A stretch of DNA of 17,771 bases, taken from positions 1 through 17,771 of the forward strand of contig CAMPGW010000061.1 of the NCBI GenBank assembly GCA_946885735.1, read 5' to 3'. Below, one piece after another: positions 1 through 7,507 of the stretch. Source of the DNA: an uncultured Gammaproteobacteria bacterium. Lineage in GTDB: Bacteria > Pseudomonadota > Gammaproteobacteria > Xanthomonadales > Xanthomonadaceae. A program made the translations under genes and the position numbers. The notes below the pieces were generated by a model. The model had not been told where the DNA came from. It saw only the letters and a program-made list of their open reading frames with translations, and searched no databases. Positions within the stretch are counted from its first letter, which is position 1. Each line of letters starts with the position of its first letter.

Positions 1-83
1 TGCCTAGGCTGGTCGGGCCTGCATCGACGGGTCCTCCTCGTGGACCCCGGGATTATGGCAATCGGGACTTTCTGAAACGCTTC
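1..83 (+). other. Probable 3' end of an upstream plus-strand gene, not resolved
   Basis: A strong plus-strand terminator at 84-125 implies that a plus-strand transcript enters from the left. In the frame starting at base 1 the DNA is open to a TGA at 73-75, which would give a short C-terminal tail ending just before the terminator. Another frame has a TAG at 5-7, so the gene could equally end there. Too little is visible to name a product. Which frame is coding is not decided by the sequence shown. Confidence 0.3.
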
Positions 84-125
84 GACCCGGGAAGGCGCCA
101 CGCGCCTTCCCGGGTCCTTTTCTTT
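84..125 (+). terminator. Strong intrinsic (Rho-independent) terminator
   Basis: A perfect 15-base-pair stem (GACCCGGGAAGGCGC at 84-98, its complement at 102-116) closes a three-base loop and is followed by the T-rich tract CTTTTCTTT. The T tract exists only on the plus side, so it ends transcription arriving from the left and insulates the two-component operon downstream. Confidence 0.9.
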
Positions 126-200
126 GTGCGTCCGGAAACTGCCAGCCTGCATCGGCGGCAAACGCCAACGCCGCCAGACAATGCCGGAACCCCGGCCCTC

Positions 201-209
201 TGGCAGAAT
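201..209 (+). promoter_or_regulatory. Candidate extended -10 for the two-component operon
   Basis: TGG followed by CAGAAT resembles an extended -10 (TGn plus a TATAAT-like hexamer). It lies about 57 bases upstream of the response regulator start, inside the only non-coding stretch available (126-265). No convincing -35 was seen, which an extended -10 does not strictly need. A purine-rich AAGGA lies about 11 bases before the start codon. Confidence 0.3.
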
Positions 210-265
210 CCAAGCAGCAAAGGCGCACGCCCCCACGTTCCACGTCCTGAAGGAAACCGAGCCCG

Positions 266-946
266 ATGCGAATCCTCGTGGTCGAAGACAACCGCGACAT
301 CGCCGCCAACCTGGGTGACTACCTGGAGGAGCGCGGCCACACGGTGGACTACGCGGCCGACGGCGTCACCGGCCTGCACCTGGCGGTGGTCAACAACTTC
401 GACGCCATCGTGCTCGACCTCAACCTGCCCGGCATGGACGGCATCGAGGTCTGCCGCAAGCTGCGCACCGAGGGTCGCAAGCAGACGCCGGTGCTGATGC
501 TCACCGCCCGCGACTCGCTCGACAGCAAACTCTCCGGCTTCGACTCCGGCGCCGACGACTACCTGGTCAAGCCCTTCGCGCTGCAGGAAGTCGAGGCCCG
601 GTTGTCGGTGCTCGCCCGCCGCGGCAAGGCCGCGCAGCCGCGCGTGCTCGAGGTCGCCGACCTGGAATACAACCTCGACACGCTCGAGGTGCGCCGCGGC
701 GGCAAGCTGCTGCAGCTCAACCCGACCGCGCTCAAGATCCTGCAGGCGCTGATGGAGGCCTCGCCGGCCGTGGTGCCGCGCATGGACCTGGAAACCCGCG
801 TCTGGGGCGAGGAACTGCCGGATTCGGACTCGCTGCGCGTGCACATCCACGGCCTGCGCGCCGCGGTGGACAAGCCCTTCGACAAGCACCTGATCCAGAC
901 CCGCCACGGAATCGGCTATCGCATCGCGGACACCGACGCCAGCTGA
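266..946 (+). CDS. OmpR/PhoB-family response regulator
   Basis: This 226-residue protein is a two-domain response regulator, the usual length for the OmpR family. The receiver domain (about 1-115) shows the acidic pair E7/D8, the phosphoacceptor D51 in VLDLNLPGMDG, T80 in LMLTARD and K102 in VKPF. The second half (about 125-222) reads as a winged-helix Trans_reg_C domain, with the typical ending HLIQTRHGIGYRI. It should be phosphorylated by the kinase encoded four bases downstream and then bind DNA to control transcription. The kinase start follows without a strong ribosome-binding site of its own, which suggests translational coupling. The regulon cannot be inferred, and no specific named system is recognised. 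Confidence 0.95.
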   Translation: MRILVVEDNRDIAANLGDYLEERGHTVDYAADGVTGLHLAVVNNFDAIVLDLNLPGMDGIEVCRKLRTEGRKQTPVLMLTARDSLDSKLSGFDSGADDYLVKPFALQEVEARLSVLARRGKAAQPRVLEVADLEYNLDTLEVRRGGKLLQLNPTALKILQALMEASPAVVPRMDLETRVWGEELPDSDSLRVHIHGLRAAVDKPFDKHLIQTRHGIGYRIADTDAS

Positions 947-950
947 TCCC

Positions 951-2237
951 ATGCACTATCGGCGCCGGCTGCGAAGCCGAATCATCCTCTCGTTCCTGCT
1001 GCTCGGGTTCGGCCTGACGGCGCTGTTCGCCGTCGCGACCGTGGCGCTGCGGAATCGCCTCGAGGGCTCGCTGGTCAATGGCTGGCTGCAGAGCGAGGCG
1101 ACCAACTTCCTCGAGTTCAAGCGCGCGAATCCCGATCCGGACGCGCCCTTCGTCTTTTCCCGGCAGATCGAGGCCTTCGCCTACCGCCCCCACGGCGCCA
1201 GCATCCCCTTCGCCTGGCGCGAGCTCACGCCCGGGGTGCACGACCTGCGCGAGGTGGACGCCGAGGGCGAGCTGCGCGAGTACAAGCTCGCCGTGCAGCG
1301 CGCCGACGACATGGTCACCTTCATGCGCTACGACTACACGCAGGAGGCCCTGACCCAGCGCCAGATGCTGTATTCGCTGGTCGGCGCGGTGCTGCTGTTC
1401 ACCGGCCTGGCCTGGCTGATCGGCCTGTGGTCCTCGCGCCGGGTCATCAGCCCGCTGACCGAGCTGGCGCGGCGCGTCGAAGGCCTGGCCAGTCGCTCCA
1501 ACCCGGAGAAGCTGGCCCCGCATTTCCCCCGCGACGAAGTCGGCGAGCTCGCGCTGGCCCTGGACGACTACGCCGACCGCATGACCGCGCTGGTGCGCCG
1601 CGACCGCGAGTTCAACGCCGACGTCAGCCACGAACTGCGCACGCCGCTGGCGGTGATCCGCGGCGCCGCCGAGCTGCTGCTGGCCAACCCGGACCTGAGC
1701 GAGAAGCAGCGCCAGCGCCTGGCGCGCATCGAGCGCGCCGCCATCCAGTGCACCGACCTCACCACCGCCCTGCTGCTGCTCTCGCGCAACGAACGCGGCA
1801 GCGGCAGCACCGACGTGTTCAAGCTCTGCCAGCAGCTGGCCGAAGCCAACCGCGCGCAGCTCGGCGCGCGGCCGATCGAGATCATCGTGCAGGGCCGCAA
1901 GGACATCGTCGTGGATGCGCCGGAAGCGGTGGTGGCCGTCGCGCTCGGCAACCTGATCGGCAACGCCTGCAAGTACACGGCCGAGGGCGAGGTGCGGATC
2001 ACCGTCGCGCGCGACTGCGTGAAGATCGAGGACACCGGTGCCGGCATCAGTGCCGAGGACGCGGCACGACTCTTCGAACGCGGCTATCGCGGGTCCAGTG
2101 CCGGCGGCACGAGTGGCGGCGGCATCGGCCTCTCCATCGTCCGCCGCCTATGCGAACTCTACGCCTGGCGAGTCAGCATCGCCCCGCGACCCGAGCGCGG
2201 CGCCGTCGCCACGCTGGACTTCGACTCTTCGGTGTAA
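951..2237 (+). CDS. Membrane sensor histidine kinase
   Basis: This is a 428-residue inner-membrane sensor kinase and the partner of the preceding response regulator. Order of parts: a short basic N-terminus, TM1 about 11-33, a periplasmic sensor region of about 105 residues without a recognised fold, TM2 about 143-160, a HAMP-like linker about 162-215, then the HisKA H-box with H227 in DVSHELRTP. The ATPase domain has the N-box NLIGNACKY (about 334-342), the G1 box DTGAGIS (about 361), the F-box LFERGYRG and the G2 box GGGIGLSIV (about 389-397). All catalytic boxes are intact. The gene is followed almost at once by the inverted repeat pair at 2240-2642, which may also end its transcript. The stimulus is unknown. 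Confidence 0.95.
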   Translation: MHYRRRLRSRIILSFLLLGFGLTALFAVATVALRNRLEGSLVNGWLQSEATNFLEFKRANPDPDAPFVFSRQIEAFAYRPHGASIPFAWRELTPGVHDLREVDAEGELREYKLAVQRADDMVTFMRYDYTQEALTQRQMLYSLVGAVLLFTGLAWLIGLWSSRRVISPLTELARRVEGLASRSNPEKLAPHFPRDEVGELALALDDYADRMTALVRRDREFNADVSHELRTPLAVIRGAAELLLANPDLSEKQRQRLARIERAAIQCTDLTTALLLLSRNERGSGSTDVFKLCQQLAEANRAQLGARPIEIIVQGRKDIVVDAPEAVVAVALGNLIGNACKYTAEGEVRITVARDCVKIEDTGAGISAEDAARLFERGYRGSSAGGTSGGGIGLSIVRRLCELYAWRVSIAPRPERGAVATLDFDSSV

Positions 2238-2239
2238 GT

Positions 2240-2379
2240 CGAACGCTTGGCGCTGCGGGGGTGGGGTGTGTCGCGCTGCCCCGACTCGACAAGGCCGTCC
2301 GTGGCCAGTCAGTCGGGCCGGGCGGCTTCCTGCCGCCCTGCTGCGCGCCACACCCCACCCCCACATCACCAACCGTTCG
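2240..2379 (+). repeat. 140-base structured repeat, copy A
   Basis: A 140-base unit with nested pairing. The outer stem is 2240-2250 with 2369-2379 (10 of 11 pairs). The long stem is 2257-2276 with 2343-2362 (14 pairs, one mismatch, 5 pairs). An inner stem, CCCGACT 2280-2286 with AGTCGGG 2311-2317, encloses the hairpin GGCC-GTCCGT-GGCC. A second hairpin is GGGCGGC-TTCCT-GCCGCCC (2320-2338). It starts three bases after the kinase stop codon. A second copy lies inverted at 2503-2642. It could act as a terminator, but it has no T tract; a mobile or REP-like element, or a structured RNA, are the alternatives. Confidence 0.85.
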
Positions 2380-2502
2380 CGTCCAGAGTGTCGCGGCTAG
2401 CGCGGCGGCGGCGCCGCGCTCGCTTCGCATCGCGCGGCTTTGGATAGAGTTATTGGGGCAGCCGCGTGTGCTTTGCTCTCTGGGAACCACCCAACTCATG
2501 AC
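2380..2502. other. Spacer between the inverted repeat copies
   Basis: These 123 bases separate the two 140-base copies. A GCGCGGC/GCCGCGC inverted pair lies near 2399-2419, and the part from about 2440 is visibly less GC-rich. No open frame of convincing character, transposase fragment or RNA gene was recognised. Confidence 0.5.
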
Positions 2503-2642
2503 CTGACGCTGGGTGATGTCGGGGGTAGGGCCTTCGCGCAGCAGGGCGGCAGGAAGCCGCCCGGCCGGATTGACTGGCCACGGACGGCCTTGTCGAATCC
2601 GGGCAGCGCGAAGGCCCTACCCCCGGCAGCGCCCAGCGTCAG
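2503..2642 (-). repeat. 140-base structured repeat, copy B (inverted)
   Basis: The minus strand of this segment matches copy A along its whole length and has the same fold. The outer stem is CTGACGCTGGG 2503-2513 with its complement at 2632-2642 (11 of 11). The long stem is 2520-2539 with 2606-2625 (20 of 20). The inner stem (CCGGATT/AATCCGG on the minus strand) encloses the same hairpin. The loop core (2572-2595) and the second hairpin block are identical to copy A, while the stems differ by paired changes. It ends 15 bases before the ilvE stop codon, so it may also lie in the ilvE transcript tail. Confidence 0.85.
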
Positions 2643-2657
2643 ACCCTGATTAAAGGC

Positions 2658-3569
2658 TTATTCCAGCCAGCCAGCAGGCGCAGGCGTGGACCCTGCAAAC
2701 AACCCGAAGAAGAGGTCCTGGATGCGACCGGTGAGAGGACCAGGCTTGCCGGTGCCGACCTGGCGACCATCCACCGAACGGATGGGCGTGATCTCGGCCG
2801 CCGTGCCGCACATGAAGAGCTCGTCGCACAGGTACAGGTATTCGCGCGGCATGTCCCGCTCGACGACCTCGATGCCGTTCGCCCGCGCCAGCGTGATGAT
2901 CGAGTTGCGGGTGATGCCGTTGAGCAGCGCCGCGCTCACCGGCGTGGTGTGCAGCGCGCCGTCGAAGACCAGGAACAGGTTCTCGCCCGCACCTTCCGAC
3001 AGCAGGCCGGTGGAGGCGAGTGCGATGCCCTCGCCGAAGCCCAGGCGCCGCGCCTCGCGCGCGATCAGCGTGCCCGACAGGTAGTTGCCGCCGGCCTTGG
3101 CGCCCGCGGGAATGGTGTTCGGCGCGAAGCGCTGCCAGCTCGACACGCAGGCGTCGATGCCCGCTTCCAGCACGCCGGCACCCAGGTACGGGCCCATTTC
3201 CCAGGTCGCGACGGCGACGTCGATCGGCGTGTCGGCGGAAAGGCCGAAGCCGCCCAGGCCGCGGTACGCCACCGGTCGCAGGTAGGCCTTGCCCAGCTTG
3301 TTGGCGGCCAGGGTGTCGCGGCAGGCCTGCGTGAGTTGCTCGAGCGAGTAGGGAATGACCATCTCGTAGATCTTCGCCGAGGCGTACAGGCGCTTGAGGT
3401 GGTCGGTAAGGCGGAAGACCTTCGGGCCGTTCGGCGTCTCGTAGGCGCGGATGCCTTCGAAGACCGACGAGCCGTAATGCAGGGCATGCGCCATCACGTG
3501 CACGGTGGCGTCGCGCCAGTGCTTGACCTCGCCGTTGTGCCAGATGAAGTCGGGGTAGGTCATGGCCAT
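2658..3569 (-). CDS. ilvE: Branched-chain amino acid aminotransferase
   Basis: A 303-residue, PLP-dependent class IV aminotransferase. It transfers the amino group between glutamate and the 2-keto acids of valine, leucine and isoleucine in the cytoplasm. The PLP lysine is K158 in PAGAKAGGNYL, followed by the class IV signature region with E192 in LLSEGAGENLF. The N-terminus (TYPDFIWHNGEV, HYGSSVFEGIRAY) is characteristic of proteobacterial IlvE, and the length fits the family. The first ATG was chosen because GGAG lies 10 bases upstream; a second ATG two codons later is also possible. A TAAAAT box at 3597-3602 is a likely -10. The gene is convergent with the sensor kinase gene. Confidence 0.95.
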   Translation of the reverse strand: MAMTYPDFIWHNGEVKHWRDATVHVMAHALHYGSSVFEGIRAYETPNGPKVFRLTDHLKRLYASAKIYEMVIPYSLEQLTQACRDTLAANKLGKAYLRPVAYRGLGGFGLSADTPIDVAVATWEMGPYLGAGVLEAGIDACVSSWQRFAPNTIPAGAKAGGNYLSGTLIAREARRLGFGEGIALASTGLLSEGAGENLFLVFDGALHTTPVSAALLNGITRNSIITLARANGIEVVERDMPREYLYLCDELFMCGTAAEITPIRSVDGRQVGTGKPGPLTGRIQDLFFGLFAGSTPAPAGWLE

Positions 3570-3596
3570 GGACGGCGGGCTCCGGGGGAAACCGGC

Positions 3597-3602
3597 ATTT
3601 TA
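3597..3602 (-). promoter_or_regulatory. Probable -10 box for ilvE
   Basis: The minus strand reads TAAAAT, five of six matches to the consensus. It sits 27 bases upstream of the ilvE ATG in the 62-base gap between ilvE and the upstream gene, which would give a leader of about 20 bases. The -35 region is GC-rich and not convincing. Confidence 0.5.
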
Positions 3603-3631
3603 CCCGAGGCCGGCGGCCACCGCCGCCAGGT

Positions 3632-4369
3632 TCAGAACTGCAGCCACCAGCACCCGGCGTTGCTGCGCAGGTGGAACCAGGTCACCTGCGACTCGTAGTC
3701 GTCCTCGCCGCGCATCTGGTCCACGCGCAGCAGGTCGGCGCGGTCGCGCGGCGCCTGTGCCGGCTCGGCCTGTTCCAGGCGCGGGTCGGCGTGTTCCAGG
3801 CGCGGGTCGGCGTTGCCGAAGCGCGGGTCGGCGTAAGCGCCGCCCGGACGATCGCGCGCGAAGGGCGAGGGCGGTCCGCGCATCTGCGCGCTCGACACCA
3901 GTTGCACGTCCAGCAACGGATGCTCGGTGACATTCGCCAGGCGTTCCATCAGCCGATAGCCCTCGGCGTGGCCCATGCCCGGCCAGTGGTAGAACTCGGC
4001 CAGCTTGTTGGGGTCGCGGCTTTCCAGCGCGCCACGCACGCCCATCAACAGGTCGTCCTGGCTGCGCGCGCAGGTGCGCAGGCGAACCATGGATGCAGGC
4101 TTGGCCGGTTCGCCCACCGGTGGCGTCACCGGCTCGGCCTGCAGCAGCTCGCAGCGGCGATCGGTGAACACGGCGACGCCATCGGCATCCACGCAGCGAC
4201 GCAAACCCGCGGGCGGCGGCTCGTGCACCGGGGCGGCGGGCGGCGCGACGGGTTTCATCGGCCCCAGCGGCGGCAGGTCGCGCACCGTCTCGGTGGTCGC
4301 ATCCTGCGCCAGCGTGGTGCCGCCCGCGAGCGCGAACAGCATCGCCAGCGCGGGCCGCCAGGCGCTCAC
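3632..4369 (-). CDS. Exported hypothetical protein with DUF4124-like segment and ADPRLE repeats
   Basis: About 245 residues starting at a GTG that overlaps the metF stop (GTGA), so translation is probably coupled to metF. The N-terminus (about 1-21, ending near TTLAQDA) looks like a signal peptide, placing the protein in the periplasm or envelope. Around residues 55-70 the stretch RRCVDADGVAVFTDRRC resembles the DUF4124 type. A long middle part lacks recognised motifs. Near the C-terminus there is a short heptad-type repeat, ADPRFGN/ADPRLEH/ADPRLEQ, produced by 21-base direct repeats in the DNA. The protein ends in an aromatic tail (CWWLQF). The function is unknown. A later ATG start (about 9 codons in) is possible but would weaken the signal peptide. 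Confidence 0.75.
   Translation of the reverse strand: MSAWRPALAMLFALAGGTTLAQDATTETVRDLPPLGPMKPVAPPAAPVHEPPPAGLRRCVDADGVAVFTDRRCELLQAEPVTPPVGEPAKPASMVRLRTCARSQDDLLMGVRGALESRDPNKLAEFYHWPGMGHAEGYRLMERLANVTEHPLLDVQLVSSAQMRGPPSPFARDRPGGAYADPRFGNADPRLEHADPRLEQAEPAQAPRDRADLLRVDQMRGEDDYESQVTWFHLRSNAGCWWLQF
3771..3833 (-). repeat. 21-base tandem repeat inside the hypothetical gene
   Basis: Units at 3771-3791 and 3792-3812 are identical, and a third diverged unit lies at 3813-3833. The period is seven codons, so the frame is kept. They encode the ADPRLEQ-like heptapeptides of the downstream half of the hypothetical protein. Confidence 0.85.
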
Positions 4370-5193
4370 AGCCGCGCCAGCACCGCTTCGGTGGGCTTGC
4401 TCAGGTTCAAGGTGTAGAAGTGCAGCTCGGGCACGCCCGCCTGCACCAGCCGCCGGCACATGCCGGCCACCAGGTCGGCCGCGAACTCGCGGATCGCATC
4501 GGCGTCGTCGCCGAAGGCGCTCATGCGCTTGCCGATCCAGCGCGGGATCTCCGCGCCGCAGGCTTCGGAGAAACGCCGCAACTGGCTGAAGTTGGAGATC
4601 GGCATGATGCCCGGGATGATCGGCACCTCGATGCCCAGCCGCCGCGCGTCGTCCACGAAGCGGAAGTAGGCGTCGGCGTTGTAGAAATACTGGGTGATCG
4701 CCGACGTCGCGCCCGCGTCCACCTTGGCCTTGAAGTGGCGCAGGTCGGCCAGCGCATCCTCGGCCTGCGGGTGCGTCTCCGGGTAGCAGCCGACCTCGAT
4801 GCGGAAGTGCTCGCCGTGTTCGTCGCGGATGAAGCGCACCAGGTCGGTGGCGAAGCGGAAGTCGCCCATCCGCGCCATGCCCGAGGGCAGGTCGCCGCGC
4901 AGCGCGACGATGCGGTCGCAGCCCAGCGCACGGTAGAGCTGCAAAAGGTTGCCGATCTCCTCGCGGGTGCCGCCCATGCAGCTCACGTGCGGCACGCCGT
5001 TGAGCGCGTGGGCCTGGCGCAGCTCGCGCACGGTCTCCGGCGTGTAGCTCAGGGTCGAGCCGCCGGCGCCGAAGGTCACCGAGACGAACTCGGGCGCATG
5101 CGCCTTCAGCCGCTTGACGGTACGGCCCAGCTGCGCGCGCTGCTCGTCGGTCTTGGGCGGGTAGAACTCGAAGCTGATCGGCGTGGCGGGCAT
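4366..5193 (-). CDS. metF: 5,10-methylenetetrahydrofolate reductase
   Basis: A 275-residue flavoprotein of the MetF family. It reduces methylene-THF to 5-methyl-THF, the methyl donor for methionine synthesis. Visible marks are FEFYPPK at the N-terminus (E9, the position of the catalytic glutamate), VTFGAGGST, VALRGDLPSG with the conserved D101, the block ITQYFYNADAYFRFVD and PIIPGIMPI. It ends in LHFYTLNLS, as in bacterial MetF. The length is slightly under the 290-300 usual for the family but nothing is missing inside. The stop overlaps the start of the exported hypothetical gene downstream. No good ribosome-binding site precedes the ATG. Upstream are only 40 bases shared with the divergent DUF3228 gene, so no SAH or SAM riboswitch fits here. 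Confidence 0.96.
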   Translation of the reverse strand: MPATPISFEFYPPKTDEQRAQLGRTVKRLKAHAPEFVSVTFGAGGSTLSYTPETVRELRQAHALNGVPHVSCMGGTREEIGNLLQLYRALGCDRIVALRGDLPSGMARMGDFRFATDLVRFIRDEHGEHFRIEVGCYPETHPQAEDALADLRHFKAKVDAGATSAITQYFYNADAYFRFVDDARRLGIEVPIIPGIMPISNFSQLRRFSEACGAEIPRWIGKRMSAFGDDADAIREFAADLVAGMCRRLVQAGVPELHFYTLNLSKPTEAVLARL

Positions 5194-5233
5194 CGGGCGG
5201 TCTTGGTCGGCGAGGGGCTAATATATCGTCCAC
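5194..5233. promoter_or_regulatory. Compact divergent promoter region
   Basis: These 40 bases separate the metF and DUF3228 start codons. They hold the only AT-rich patch nearby, TAATATAT at 5219-5226, which reads as a -10-like box on both strands. For the plus gene a start about seven bases past the box would fall at or next to its ATG (5234), so a leaderless or near-leaderless mRNA is likely. For metF it would give a leader of about 20 bases. Confidence 0.4.
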
Positions 5234-5788
5234 ATGTCCATCGTGCTCACAGACTTCGCCCGCGCCCGTTTGTTCCCCTCCGATGGCCGGCGCACCGCCA
5301 TCCAGGGCTGCACGGCGCGTGAGTTCGAGGCCCGGCTCAACGCCGAGGCGCCGGAGCGGGTCATCCCCGGCTACGCGCCGTTCTGCGTACTGCACGTGCA
5401 CCGCAACTGGACGCCGACGCGCTGCTCGGCGATCGAGGTCACCGACGCCAACCGGCACCTGCTGCGCAGCGCCTACGAGGCGCGCACGCCGGCGGAACTG
5501 CCCGTGCTGGTGCGCTGGTTCGAAGGGATCGAGCCGCCGGTGGCGAATTACCTCGTGCCCATCCTCTACGACCGCGAGCAACTGGCGAAGGAAGGCACGC
5601 GCACCGACGCCGACTGGGGCGTGGTCGGTTGCCTGTACACGATGGCGCCGGAAGAAATCCCGATGGTGCCGATCACGATGATGCGCAATGCGCTCGGCGT
5701 GGAGGAAGGTGGGTCCGGCGTGCCGATCGACCGCGAAGCCTATGCGCGCGGCGTCGCGTTCTGGTCACGGCACGCCAACTGGCGGTAA
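5234..5788 (+). CDS. DUF3228 family protein
   Basis: A 184-residue soluble protein that I recognise as DUF3228, a conserved family of unknown function. Marks are the start MSIVLTDFARARLFP, the block YAPFCVLHVHRNW with C, H and H close together (possible metal ligands, an inference), LPVLVRWFEGIEPP, ADWGVVGCLY, and the strongly conserved end ITMMRNALGVEEGGSGVP plus FWSRHANW. There is no signal peptide or membrane segment. It is transcribed away from metF from a very short shared region and may be translated from a leaderless message, as no ribosome-binding site fits. Its biochemical role is not known to me. Confidence 0.8.
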   Translation: MSIVLTDFARARLFPSDGRRTAIQGCTAREFEARLNAEAPERVIPGYAPFCVLHVHRNWTPTRCSAIEVTDANRHLLRSAYEARTPAELPVLVRWFEGIEPPVANYLVPILYDREQLAKEGTRTDADWGVVGCLYTMAPEEIPMVPITMMRNALGVEEGGSGVPIDREAYARGVAFWSRHANWR

Positions 5789-5860
5789 GCAGCCCTTCCC
5801 GCGAGGCCATGCCGGGAACCCGGTCACATCCCCGATCACACCGGCGGCCACACCAACGTG

Positions 5861-5866
5861 TAGTCT
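5861..5866 (+). promoter_or_regulatory. Candidate -10 box for the CSS-EAL gene
   Basis: TAGTCT lies in the 144-base gap between the DUF3228 gene and the EAL gene, 66 bases before the ATG. It fits the TAnnnT pattern seen before other genes in the window. The -35 is not clear, and read-through from the DUF3228 gene is also possible. Confidence 0.3.
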
Positions 5867-5932
5867 GGCCGACGGAAGTATCCGAACGCCGGCCTCGGGG
5901 AGGGGCGCTGCCAAGGGCAGCGAGAACGGTCG

Positions 5933-7507
5933 ATGGTTTCCAAGCGTCTCAAAATTGCGCTGGCTGTCACGGTCGCACTCGCCGCGATTGCGATCCCGGT
6001 CGGCCTCTCGATCCTGGTGGCGCGCCAGCAGGCGACCGAGCGCGAACGCATGCGGGTGCTCACCTATGCCCGCGACGTGCTGCATCGCACGGAGGCGATG
6101 CTGGGCCAGATCGAGACGGGCGTGGAGCGCCTCGAACAGGCGGGCGAGTCCGACCCCTGTTCGCTGCGCAGCCTCGACGTGATGCGGCGGGTCGACCTGG
6201 GGTCGGGTTTCATCCAGGCCATTGGCCGCGTTGACGGAAACCGCATGGCCTGCGCGTCCATCGGCGATGCCATCGGGGCCGGGTTCGACCTGGGCGCAGC
6301 CGATTCGGTCTCGCCCCGCGGCGTGAAGACCCGCTACCGCGTCCGCTTCCCCTTCGCACCGGACCAGGAGTTCCTGGTCATCCAGTTGCGCGATTACGCA
6401 GCGATCATCCACAAGGGCCTGACGCTGGACTCCACCACGGCCGACCCGCAGGTGTCGCTGGCCAACTTTTCCAGCAGCGCCCGGCGCATCGCCGCCTCGC
6501 GGGGAGTGGTTCGCACCGAGTGGATAGACGCGCTCCAGGGTCGGCACGAAGTGAGCTTCCGCGACGGCGACCACCTTGTCGCCGTCGTCCTGTCACGGTC
6601 CTACTACGCTGGCGCCATCGCCGCGATACCGAAGCAGGCCATCGCCGCGCAGACCCGATCCTTCGCCAGGATCCTGGTGCCGATCGGGGTGTTGGCCGGC
6701 CTGCTGGCGTTGCTCGCCATCGGGTACATCGCACGCCTGCAGCAGGCCATGCCGGCGATCATGCGCGCCGCGCTGCGCAACCACGAATTCTTCATGCAGT
6801 ACCAGCCGATCGTCGATCTCGAGTCGGGAGCCTGGGTAGGCGCCGAGGCGCTGGTGCGCTGGCGGCGGCCCGACGGCGAGATGGTCCGGCCGGACATCTT
6901 CATCCAGGTGGCGGAAGACTCCGGCGTCATCCGCAAGATCACCGAGCGCGTGCTCGAGCTGATCGAGCGCGACATCGTCGACCTGTTCGGCAGGTACCCG
7001 GACTTCTACATCTCCATCAACCTGTCGTCGGCGGACCTTCACTTCGCCGGGACGGTGGACGCGTTGCGGGGCCTGGCCGAAGCCACCGGCGCCAGGCACG
7101 GCAACCTGGTGGTGGAGGCCACCGAGCGCGGATTCCTGCGTGGCGACCTCGCCCGCGAGGTCATCCAGGGCCTGCGCGACAACGGTATCCAGATCGCCAT
7201 CGACGACTTCGGCACCGGGTACTCGAGCCTTTCGCTGCTCAACACCCTGCCCATCGACAAGCTCAAGATCGACAAGGCCTTCGTGGACACCATCGGCGCC
7301 GGCGCGGCGACCAGCCAGGTGGTGGCGCATATCATCGAGATGGCCCGCGACCTCGACCTCGAGATGGTCGCCGAGGGCGTGCAGGACGAGGCGCAGGCTA
7401 GCTACCTGCGCGAACACGGCGTCCGGTTCGCGCAGGGCTGGCTGTTCGGCAGGCCCATGGGGATCCTGGAACTGATGGCGGCATTGCGCGAGCGGGCCGA
7501 ACCCTAG
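5933..7507 (+). CDS. CSS-motif/EAL domain cyclic-di-GMP phosphodiesterase
   Basis: A 524-residue inner-membrane protein that should hydrolyse cyclic di-GMP to pGpG. TM1 is at about 8-30. The periplasmic part (about 31-245) carries the CSS-type pair C76 (in DPCSLRS) and C107 (in RMACASIGD), TM2 is at about 247-266, and the cytoplasmic EAL domain spans about 280-518. Catalytic residues of active EAL enzymes are present: E305 of the EAL motif, N363 (INLSS), E395, D424-D425 (DDFGTGYSS), K445 (KLKID), E481 (AEGV) and Q501. In the known CSS-EAL family, disulfide formation between the cysteines controls activity, so envelope redox state is a plausible input (inference). The gene ends directly against the convergent amidohydrolase gene. 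Confidence 0.93.
   Translation: MVSKRLKIALAVTVALAAIAIPVGLSILVARQQATERERMRVLTYARDVLHRTEAMLGQIETGVERLEQAGESDPCSLRSLDVMRRVDLGSGFIQAIGRVDGNRMACASIGDAIGAGFDLGAADSVSPRGVKTRYRVRFPFAPDQEFLVIQLRDYAAIIHKGLTLDSTTADPQVSLANFSSSARRIAASRGVVRTEWIDALQGRHEVSFRDGDHLVAVVLSRSYYAGAIAAIPKQAIAAQTRSFARILVPIGVLAGLLALLAIGYIARLQQAMPAIMRAALRNHEFFMQYQPIVDLESGAWVGAEALVRWRRPDGEMVRPDIFIQVAEDSGVIRKITERVLELIERDIVDLFGRYPDFYISINLSSADLHFAGTVDALRGLAEATGARHGNLVVEATERGFLRGDLAREVIQGLRDNGIQIAIDDFGTGYSSLSLLNTLPIDKLKIDKAFVDTIGAGAATSQVVAHIIEMARDLDLEMVAEGVQDEAQASYLREHGVRFAQGWLFGRPMGILELMAALRERAEP

Noticed and set aside
53..952. A minus-strand gene opposite the response regulator
   Set aside because: The plus strand has all receiver and winged-helix motifs; the reverse translation is repetitive Val/His/Arg/Gln-rich and lacks recognisable features.
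3612..3627. Hairpin GGCGGC-CACC-GCCGCC as terminator of the exported hypothetical gene
   Set aside because: Its six-pair stem is ordinary in such GC-rich DNA and no T tract follows on the minus strand. The following bases carry the ilvE promoter instead.
5194..5233. An SAH or SAM riboswitch before metF
   Set aside because: Only 40 bases separate metF from the divergent start codon, too few for these riboswitches, and no conserved core was seen.
3632..5581. A single 649-codon minus-strand protein
   Set aside because: The frame stays open upstream by chance, but that part overlaps metF in another frame and looks non-coding. The GTG at 4369 overlapping the metF stop, followed by a signal peptide, is a better start.
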